DNA from: CAZQYB01 sp964597535
GTDB taxonomy: Bacteria > Planctomycetota > Phycisphaerae > Sedimentisphaerales > Anaerobacaceae
Reading direction: 5' to 3'
Length of the DNA stretch: 16,515 nt
Assembly: GCA_964597535.1 (NCBI GenBank)
Contig: CAZQYB010000049.1
Span: forward strand, 1-16,515
Shown here piece by piece: positions 7,609 to 14,600 of the stretch. The translations under genes were made by a program, and so were the position numbers. The first letter of the stretch is position 1, and every line of letters begins with the position of its first letter. The notes beneath the pieces are model-generated. The model did no database searches and was not told the origin of the DNA. It was given only the letters and a program-made list of their open reading frames with translations.

Positions 7609-7637
7609 ATTATACGCGCAGAAGCAGCACATAACAA
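7609..7637 (-). promoter_or_regulatory. Promoter for the FHA gene
   Basis: Reading the minus strand, TTGTTA (7637-7632) is followed after 17 bases by a perfect TATAAT (7614-7609). The -10 and the next ten bases (7614-7599) are 15 of 16 identical to the -10 region of the thrS promoter at 7955-7970. The predicted start near 7602 gives a leader of about 70 bases. Confidence 0.65.
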
Positions 7638-7642
7638 CAAAT

Positions 7643-7684
7643 AAATGGAACCCTTTTTTGCAATACGTCGCAGAATAGCGACCC
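7643..7684. repeat. Diverged copy of the palindromic repeat
   Basis: Aligned by eye with 4153-4193, this stretch keeps TTTTGC, TCGCA, AAT and the terminal ACCC, with about 29 of 41 positions identical. The left arm (TTTTGCAA) and right arm (TCGCAGAAT) still partly pair. It lies just upstream of the FHA promoter -35 box. Confidence 0.6.
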
Positions 7685-7859
7685 AATCGGGTAGTGATTA
7701 ATATTGATAGAGCTTTGCGGTTCGGTTAAAGCTGCGTAACTCCCAGCTAATTCGAAACTTGCAAAACATACAATTTGCTATACAGTAGGTGCCGTTTGGC
7801 CTGCCATTTGTTTATTTGCTGACAGCCATTTTGGGCTGCTGGCTTTCGGAGAGACTGAC

Positions 7860-7887
7860 TTGACAATTACGCTTAAACAGCTATATT
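7860..7887 (+). promoter_or_regulatory. Upstream thrS promoter candidate
   Basis: TTGACA at 7860-7865 matches the -35 consensus fully, followed after 16 bases by TATATT at 7882-7887 (5 of 6). The start would be near 7894, about 109 bases before thrS. Confidence 0.55.
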
Positions 7888-7951
7888 TATAAGCGACTCC
7901 ATTTTGTGGGTGCCTAAACGCAAAAAGGTGTTTCGGGGTCTCTGTAATACT

Positions 7952-7970
7952 TGGTATAATGGGGTCCTAT
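7952..7970 (+). promoter_or_regulatory. Downstream thrS promoter, extended -10 type
   Basis: TGGTATAAT (7952-7960) is a perfect -10 with the TG extension that can replace a good -35 box. The -35 position is poor. A G/C-rich discriminator, GGGGTCC, follows, a pattern seen at promoters under stringent control. Positions 7955-7970 are 15 of 16 identical to the FHA promoter region. The start would be near 7967, leaving a leader of about 36 bases. Confidence 0.55.
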
Positions 7971-8002
7971 GCACATACGAAAGACAGGTATCGGATAGAT
8001 AT

Positions 8003-9934
8003 ATGGTACATGTGAAACTGCCCGACGGCAGCACATTAGAGATTACTGACGGTACAACTGCAAAACAATTAGCAGGACAAATAGGACCAGGCCTCGCAAA
8101 GGCAGCCGTAGCAGCAAAACTAAATGGGCAATTGGTAGATATATCCACGCCTATCACAGATGACGGAGCTGTTCAAATCATCACTCTCAAAGATGACGAA
8201 GGCCTCACAATAATACGGCATAGCTGCGCTCACATAATGGCCGAGGCGATATGCACCATCTGGCCCGACACAAAGCTCGTTTATGGTCCCACCGTTGAAG
8301 ATGGTTTTTATTATGATATCGACCTTGACGAATCGATTCGCCCGACTGATTTCGAACGCATAGAGGAAAAAATGCGCGAAATCATCAAGGATGATAAACC
8401 GTTTATTCGAAAGGAAATGAGCAGAAGCGAGGCCCTCGCAAAATTAGCCGGCGATAAATATAAAACCGATAATATAAAGCACGCAGACAGCGACATTATC
8501 AGTTTCTACTCACACGGTGATGACTTCGAGGATTTGTGCCGCGGCCCACACCTGCCAAGCACCGGAAAATGTGGAAGCTTTAAGCTTATGTCCGTAGCCG
8601 GCGCTTATTGGCACGGCGACCCAACCCAAAAAATGCTCCAGCGCGTCTATGGCACCGCCTGGCCAACCAATAAAGAGCTTGACGAGCACTTGCAGAGATT
8701 GCAGGAAGCAAAGAAACGCGACCATCGCGCCCTGGGCAGGCAGTTAGATTTATTCAGCTTTAACGAAGCAGGCCCAGGGTTCGCATTCATTCACTCCAAA
8801 GGGATGATTATTTGGAACGAAATAGTGGACTATTGGCGAAGCGTTCACGATAAATACGGCTATCAGGAAATACAAACGCCAATCATTCTCAACGAAGAAC
8901 TCTGGCATAAGAGCGGCCATTGGGACAATTACAAGGAGAACATGTACTTTACAAATTTTGATAACACCGACTATGCGATAAAGCCGATGAACTGTCCCGG
9001 CGGTTGCTTGGTCTATAAAACCCGCCAGCACTCATATCGAGAGTTTCCGATACGCGTCGCCGAACTTGGACTCGTCCATCGGCACGAAGCCAGCGGTGTT
9101 ATGCACGGCCTTTTCAGAGTAAGGCAGTTCACCCAGGATGACGCACATATCTTCTGCACACCGGACCAGATAGAATCCGAAATTATTGGAGTAATTGAGC
9201 TTACTTTCGAGATATACAGGGCCTTTGGTTTTGAGGATTTCCGTATCGAACTCTCCACAAAACCCGAGAAACATATTGGCTCGGACGAAATCTGGGATAT
9301 TGCTACAAATGCCCTCAAAGGCGCCCTCACCCACAAAAACATCGAATACAAAATCAATCCCGGTGACGGTGCATTCTACGGCCCAAAAATAGATTTTCAC
9401 ATAAAAGATTGCCTCAAAAGGTCCTGGCAGCTCGGAACAATTCAGCTCGATTTTTCAATGCCGCAGCGCTTCGGGCTGGCCTATACCGACAAAGATAACA
9501 CCGAGAAAATCCCCGTTATGATTCACAGAGCCATATTAGGTTCCTTTGAGCGTTTCATCGGCATACTCATAGAGCACTATGCCGCTAATTTCCCTCTCTG
9601 GCTTTCGCCGCAGCAGGCAAGAATCCTTCCCATAAGTGAAAAAAGCAATGATTATGCCCACGCGGTTCAGGATAAAATAAAAGACGCCCATTTACGTTGC
9701 GACGTGGACTTCTCGAACGAAAAAATAAATGCCAAAATTGCAAAAGCCCACGCCGAAAAGGTCCCTTATATGCTCATCGTTGGGCCGAAAGAGGCTCAGT
9801 CCAATACCGTCAACGTAAGAATCCAGGGCATAAAGGAAAAAGAAACACTGGAAGTCGAGAAATTTATAACAATCGCACAAGGTAAAATTGCCGATAAAAA
9901 AATAGATTTAGCGCTCGAAACTGATAACTTATAA
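8003..9934 (+). CDS. thrS: threonyl-tRNA synthetase
   Basis: The enzyme charges tRNA-Thr. From the ATG at 8003 the protein is 643 residues, the standard length. Order: TGS domain (1-61, starting MVHVKLPDGSTLEITDG); editing domain with HSCAH (H73, H77) and CRGPH (C179, H183), all four editing residues present; class II catalytic core with Zn ligands C331, H382 and H508 and the motif 2 stretch HRHEASGVMHGLFRVRQFTQDDAH; anticodon-binding domain from about 535. A longer frame opening at TTG 7904 is rejected because it spans the extended -10 promoter and precedes the TGS start. One oddity is CPGG at 331-334, where many bacterial enzymes have CPGH. infC follows after 85 bases, probably in the same transcript. 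Confidence 0.97.
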   Translation: MVHVKLPDGSTLEITDGTTAKQLAGQIGPGLAKAAVAAKLNGQLVDISTPITDDGAVQIITLKDDEGLTIIRHSCAHIMAEAICTIWPDTKLVYGPTVEDGFYYDIDLDESIRPTDFERIEEKMREIIKDDKPFIRKEMSRSEALAKLAGDKYKTDNIKHADSDIISFYSHGDDFEDLCRGPHLPSTGKCGSFKLMSVAGAYWHGDPTQKMLQRVYGTAWPTNKELDEHLQRLQEAKKRDHRALGRQLDLFSFNEAGPGFAFIHSKGMIIWNEIVDYWRSVHDKYGYQEIQTPIILNEELWHKSGHWDNYKENMYFTNFDNTDYAIKPMNCPGGCLVYKTRQHSYREFPIRVAELGLVHRHEASGVMHGLFRVRQFTQDDAHIFCTPDQIESEIIGVIELTFEIYRAFGFEDFRIELSTKPEKHIGSDEIWDIATNALKGALTHKNIEYKINPGDGAFYGPKIDFHIKDCLKRSWQLGTIQLDFSMPQRFGLAYTDKDNTEKIPVMIHRAILGSFERFIGILIEHYAANFPLWLSPQQARILPISEKSNDYAHAVQDKIKDAHLRCDVDFSNEKINAKIAKAHAEKVPYMLIVGPKEAQSNTVNVRIQGIKEKETLEVEKFITIAQGKIADKKIDLALETDNL

Positions 9935-10006
9935 CAGAAAAGGGCAGAACGAAAAACGTAAAACTACGGCATAAAATTCAAAGTACAATAATCAATGTAG
10001 AAAGGC

Positions 10007-10014
10007 AAGGTGGT
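10007..10014 (+). promoter_or_regulatory. Shine-Dalgarno sequence that fixes the infC AUC start
   Basis: AAGGTGGT is a near-perfect complement of the 16S rRNA tail and ends five bases before the ATC codon at 10020. No ATG, GTG or TTG in the right frame lies near it, so it assigns the start to AUC. Confidence 0.75.
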
Positions 10015-10019
10015 GTACA

Positions 10020-10535
10020 ATCGCTAAGCAAGGTCTAAAGATAAATGAAAAAATCCGGGCTGAAACAATCCGGTTAATCGACGAATCAAACAATCAAGTA
10101 GGAATAATAGAAAGATATGAGGCAATCGCCAGAGCACGCGAGGCGGGTTTAGACCTCGTGGAAGTTGCACCAACAAGCAACCCACCGGTTTGCCGCATAA
10201 TGAATTACGGCAAATGGCTCTATCAGCAAAAACGCAGGCTTCGTGAGGCGCACAAAAGACATCAATACCACGCTGGGACGCTGAAGGAAATCAGGCTTCG
10301 GCCGGAAACCGACCCACACGATTTGAAAATCAAGGTCAGTCACGCTAATGAATTTTTGCAGAAGGGTCACAAGGTACAATTCACGGTATTCTTCCGCGGC
10401 CGTCAGATGCTCCACAAAGAGCACGGTTATGCGATACTCGAGCAGATTACTGAATTGTTACAGGATTTAGCCAGTGTCGAGCAGCCGCCCAAAATGACCG
10501 GACGCCGTATGAAACTACTCCTCGTACCAAAATAA
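10020..10535 (+). CDS. infC: translation initiation factor IF-3, probable AUC start
   Basis: IF-3 binds the 30S subunit, keeps 50S off and rejects non-standard start codons. Read from ATC at 10020 the product is 171 residues, normal for the family. The N-terminal domain opens AKQGLKINEKIRAETIRLID and continues to GLDLVEVAPTSNPPVCRIMNYGKW. The linker and C-terminal domain include KEIRLRPETDPHDLKIKV, FFRGRQMLHKEHG and the ending MTGRRMKLLLVPK. Between the in-frame stop at 9972 and GTG 10158 the frame has no ATG, GTG or TTG, and starting at 10158 would delete about 46 conserved residues. AAGGTGGT lies five bases before ATC. Rare starts in infC (AUU in E. coli, AUC reported in Myxococcus) allow IF-3 to repress itself. 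The same control is inferred here. Confidence 0.93.
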   Translation: MAKQGLKINEKIRAETIRLIDESNNQVGIIERYEAIARAREAGLDLVEVAPTSNPPVCRIMNYGKWLYQQKRRLREAHKRHQYHAGTLKEIRLRPETDPHDLKIKVSHANEFLQKGHKVQFTVFFRGRQMLHKEHGYAILEQITELLQDLASVEQPPKMTGRRMKLLLVPK

Positions 10536-10569
10536 TTCCAAACACGCCATCACCTCTAACATCGCGATT

Positions 10570-10620
10570 CCGCCTGTGGGCGCCTTAGTTGTGATACATC
10601 CTCTACGGGCGGTTTTCTCT
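10570..10620 (+). terminator. Probable intrinsic terminator after infC
   Basis: CCGCCTGT (10570-10577) pairs with ACGGGCGG (10605-10612) over eight positions with one G-U wobble, and TTTTCTCT follows at once. The loop is long (27 bases), which weakens the case. The place, 35 bases past the infC stop, fits. Confidence 0.55.
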
Positions 10621-10702
10621 CAAGCTTAAAGCGACAATTCATTACAAATAATGACCCCTTGCATCTCTAATACCGCACCTGTTTAATTTTAACGCCCGCC
10701 CC

Positions 10703-10753
10703 GTTAGAAATTCCGCAAAATCGGAACATCCTGCGAAGCGGAAGATTTCTAAC
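10703..10753. repeat. Complex inverted repeat
   Basis: The outer arms GTTAGAAAT (10703-10711) and ATTTCTAAC (10745-10753) are perfect. An inner stem TCCGC (10712-10716) and GCGGA (10738-10742) continues it across a two-base bulge. An alternative small hairpin TTCCG...CGGAA (10711-10726) competes with the inner stem. The inside segment GCAAAATCGGAAC (10715-10727) is 12 of 13 identical to part of the repeat at 4179-4193, hinting at a common family. There is no T-run after it. Confidence 0.75.
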
Positions 10754-10893
10754 TGGGCCCGCCAAATCGTATAACTCCATAAGAGCAAAAGGGTTATCTT
10801 TTTACATAAGCGCACTTTTTAAATAGGTATAGTCCTGTTATCAAAAAAACTGCTGGGAGCTATTGGAATAACCGGAGTTTTTTTTATTTTTGC

Positions 10894-10922
10894 TTGTCTT
10901 TCGGCAGGGCCTTTGTTATAAT
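10894..10922 (+). promoter_or_regulatory. Promoter for the PEP-CTERM gene
   Basis: TTGTCT (10894-10899, 4 of 6) is followed after 17 bases by a perfect TATAAT (10917-10922), which also has the TG extension (TGTTATAAT). The start near 10929 would leave about 48 bases before the GTG start codon. Confidence 0.65.
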
Positions 10923-10976
10923 AACAGCTACGAAACTTCGTATTACGGTCAAATATCTGTGAGAATGGAGGCAGCG

Positions 10977-11588
10977 GTGAAAAACCTATTAGCCGTGGCG
11001 TTAGTTCTTCTGATTGCTTTGCCCGTTGGCGCGACAATCATTTCAGCGGATGCGGATGGATTCAGCGATGGCAGCGACATTTCGACGGCTTTTGCGGGAA
11101 TGACGCTGTCTTCGGTCGGCGGGTATCTTGAGCTGGACGGTCTTGTTTACGCCTGGGGCGATGGCCTGGCAAGCACCGGCACAAGTGTTTTCGCCAACAA
11201 CTTGTCTTTCCAGCGGCAGTGGTATGCCGGTCTTACCGATGGTTTCGCATTCCGCGCCGACTTCGACCAACCGGCGAACTATGTGGCGATTGATATCATC
11301 GGCGATGACTACTCGGGAGATATCGGCGCTCTGTATGCATACAACGCAGCAGATATTCTGCTGGAAACTATTACCTCAGATGCGCTTGGGTACGGTGAGG
11401 TCTTCACTGCCCAAATCAGCAGAGGCTCATTTGATATAGCATATATTATCGCAGGTGGTTCGCCATCTACCGAGGATACGGTTCATCTCGACAATCTGAT
11501 TGCAGATGTGATTCCTGAGCCGGCCACATTGTGGCTGTTTGCTCTCGGCGGCTTGCTCTTGACAAGGAAGCGCAGAATGTTAGTCTAA
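10977..11588 (+). CDS. PEP-CTERM sorting-domain secreted protein
   Basis: The 203-residue protein has a signal peptide (KNLLAVALVLLIALPVGA, cut near residue 19) and a textbook PEP-CTERM tail: IPEPATL, a hydrophobic helix WLFALGGLLL and the basic end RKRR. Such tails are recognised by exosortase, which moves proteins to the cell surface or matrix. The mature middle (about 20-175) is beta-rich with many Gly, Asp and Ser and has no catalytic motif I can recognise. I chose GTG 10977 because GGAGG (10967-10971) sits five bases before it and the signal peptide begins there. ATG 10965 would overlap that site. No exosortase gene lies in this window. Confidence 0.87.
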   Translation: MKNLLAVALVLLIALPVGATIISADADGFSDGSDISTAFAGMTLSSVGGYLELDGLVYAWGDGLASTGTSVFANNLSFQRQWYAGLTDGFAFRADFDQPANYVAIDIIGDDYSGDIGALYAYNAADILLETITSDALGYGEVFTAQISRGSFDIAYIIAGGSPSTEDTVHLDNLIADVIPEPATLWLFALGGLLLTRKRRMLV

Positions 11589-11591
11589 ATA

Positions 11592-11620
11592 GACTGGCAA
11601 TATGTCAAATATGCCCAGTC
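11592..11620 (+). other. Imperfect hairpin between PEP-CTERM and beta-helix genes
   Basis: GACTG-GCA-TAT pairs with ATA-TGC-CAGTC over 11 positions with single-base bulges on each side. No T-run follows, so it is at best a weak terminator or an mRNA stabiliser between two same-strand genes 86 bases apart. A competing small hairpin AGTCT/AGACT (11582-11595) shares its left side. Confidence 0.4.
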
Positions 11621-11674
11621 CGGTCAGCCGGTGTGTTGGAAGATATAGGAGTATAAGCTTGGAGATAAAAAATT

Positions 11675-14600
11675 ATGAAAAGGACGATTCCAATCGTTCC
11701 TTTGCTGTTATTCATCTCGACTGCCCTTGGTGCGGATTTGCACGTGCCAACACCTAACTACCCTACTGTTCAGGCGGCGATAGACGATGCCAACGATGGT
11801 GATACCGTTATTGTTGAACCGAACACATATACCGGCGCTGGTAATTGGGATATTGACTTTTTGGGAAAAGCAATCACCGTCTGTAGTGTTGCCCCTGAGG
11901 ACCCTTGCATAGTCGCCGCGACCGTCATTGATTGCCAGCACCTAGGAGCTGGGTTCCGTTTCAAAAATGGTGAGGATTCCAACTCGGTCCTCAATGGTCT
12001 CACTGTTACCAACAGTTCCTGGGACGGAATCTCCTGTGGTATTCTTTTCGGTACTTTCCCCCATGTTATCCGGATACCCGGCAGCCCTACAATTAGCAAC
12101 TGCATCATTACCAACAATGAAGGCGCTGGAATTGGGTGTGTTGTGGGTAGCAGCCCTACAATTAGCAACTGCATCATTACCGACAATAACGATGGCGGAA
12201 TAGACTGCGGTTGGGGCAGCCCTCTAATCATTAACTGCGACATCAGCGGCAACTCGGCTGACGACGGTGGTGGGGTGTGCTGCTCCGAGTACGAGGGAGG
12301 CAGTCCGATGGTGATTGATTGCACATTCACCAATAATTCGGCGATTTGGGGCGGCGCGATAGCCAACAGCAGTGCTCCCATAATTAACTGCACATTCATC
12401 GGGAATTCAGTTATGGGGGACGGGGGTGCGATATTCAACAGCAGTGGTTCTATAATTAACTGCAGGTTCATGGGGAACACGGCTGGTGACGGTGGCGGAG
12501 CATTGGCAGATTGCTGGATGCCCATTTCAAACAGCATCTTCATTGCCAACTCGACTTCTGGCGTCGGTGGTGCACTGTATAATTGCGCAGCCGAAATAAG
12601 CAGTTGTGTTCTGAGCTGTAACTGGGCCAGTGGAAGCGGCGGCGCTATATATGATGCCTATTGCCCCAGCGTTACAAACTGCACCTTCAGTGGGAACTCA
12701 GCCGGCGGCTACGGAGGTGGAATATTCCAGTACGGTGGGTCCGTAACCAACTGCATACTGTGGGGCAACACGGACAGCACTGGTGGGACAGGCGAGTCCT
12801 CCCAAATTGGTAGCGAGCCGTCAAATATGCCATACGTGACATTTAGCTGCATTCAGGATTACGACGCGAATGGTCCCTTCGGCGGTGAAGAGAATAACAA
12901 CATCGATGATAATCCGATGTTCGTTCGCGAGCCTAATAACGGCGGAGATGGCTGGGGCGATGACCCGTGTACACCCGATGTGAACGAGGGGGAAAACGAC
13001 GACTTCGGGGACCTGCACTTGCAAAATGGCTCACCCTGCATCAATACCGGTGATACTTCTTTCCCAATCCGGCCCAATGCCGTGGATATAGACGGCCAGC
13101 CGCGCATAATGGGCGAGCGACTCGATATGGGAGCTGATGAATTCCTTATACCCTGGATAACCGTGCTCAAGCCTGAAGGTGGCGAAGCGTGGGTAAGCGG
13201 CAGTTTGCATAAGATAGCATGGGAAAGTGACCTCTGCGAAGGGCCAGTGGATATCTTATTAAGCAAGGATGGGGGCAGTGATTGGCAGACAATTGAAAGC
13301 AACTTGCCGAATGAGGGCAGTTACATCTGGCATCTGCCGGACATAGTGGATTCGAACCAATGCTTGATTTCAGTTGAACCAAATGTTCCTGACCCCAATA
13401 TTGTCTCCGTCGATAGCGGTCTGTTTACAATCCATCCTGACTCTCCCGGCCCTGCAGTGGTGTCGAAGTGGAAATCACTCGGTGGAAATTTCGACCGGAT
13501 TGGTTTGAGCCAAGACTTTGGGCCGGAGACCGGCTGTGTTAAGTGGAAGTTCGAGACGGATAGGGCCGTGTCGGCAAGTGTTACTATTGGCGTAGGCGAC
13601 AGAGTGCATATTGCCTGCGAGGATGGGAGACTATATACACTTGACGCCAACGGCGTGCTGCTGTGGAGCTACGATACGAATTCGCCGCTTATTAGCTCCG
13701 CGACATTAGGGCCTGACGGAACGGTTTATGTCGGCGGCAAAAACGGAAAGCTGTATGCGATTAATATTGACGGGAACCTGCGATGGACGCACACAACGGA
13801 GGGTTTCATCTATTCATCGCCGGCGGTGTCGGAAGACGGCCACGTATATGTCTGCTCGCAGGATGGCAAGCTTTATGCATTGGGTCAGGATGGCAGCGAA
13901 CTATGGAGCTTCGCGACGGGCGGTTTCGGCGTAATCGGCGGCTCAATCCTTGCGTCTCCGACAATAGCTGCCGACGGCACCATTTACATAGCCGGGTTAT
14001 ATGACTCGAATCTTTACGCACTTGACCCGAACGACGGAAGCAAGAAATGGGTCTGCCATTTTGATTCGAACGGATGGTTGTTTGCCTCACCCGTTATCGC
14101 ACCGGACGGGACGGTCTATCAAACCCTGCTGTATGACCCTAACCTGTACGCAATCGACCCGAACAATGGAAACATAATCTGGGCAACCCACCTTTCGAAG
14201 ATAAACTCTGGGGGGCCGGGCGATTCTTATTCATACTCGGAATGGTTTGAGCCGTATTACTATGAAGGTAGCGGTAGCAGGTGCTGGTACCCTGATCTGC
14301 CATTTATGTACTGGGGGGCAAAGTATAACGTAGGTGATTCGGGCTGGTCCGAACCGGCATTAGGGCCTGACGGCACAATTTACGTCAGCTTAGACGACCC
14401 CTGGCTGCGGGCGGTTGACCCCAACGGCGCTATCAAGTGGATAAAAAAGCCGGGGGCAAGGAGCGGCTACACCGAAATTTGTGATCCTTTCGGTTGCGTT
14501 CAGTACGACAAAAGTCCCAGCGGCTTTAGCTTAACGGTGGACAGTAACGGGCTAATCTATGCCGCCGGCGATGACAGCAATCTTTGTGTTATTAATCCGG

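Larger units (their letters stand above)
7533..8002. other. Divergent promoter region FHA / thrS
   Basis: These 470 bases hold the FHA promoter (7609-7637), a diverged palindromic repeat (7643-7684), two tandem thrS promoter candidates (7860-7887 and 7952-7960) and the thrS leader. The stretch 7685-7859 shows nothing I can name: no tRNA, no clear terminator and no coding frame with a ribosome site. Confidence 0.6.
10536..10976. other. Intergenic region infC / PEP-CTERM gene
   Basis: These 441 bases hold a probable infC terminator, a complex inverted repeat and the promoter of the next gene. The stretch 10754-10890 is A/T-rich and shows nothing I can assign. Confidence 0.6.

Noticed and set aside
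7904..8002. Upstream TTG start that would lengthen ThrRS by 33 residues
   Set aside because: The extension spans the extended -10 promoter and does not resemble the ThrRS N-terminus. The TGS domain begins at the ATG at 8003.
10158..10535. GTG start giving a 125-residue IF-3
   Set aside because: It would remove conserved N-terminal domain residues 1-46, which are encoded in frame from 10020.
11770..12549. 259-codon minus-strand frame
   Set aside because: It is antisense to the beta-helix region. Its proline- and leucine-rich repeats are only the complement of the repeated coils.
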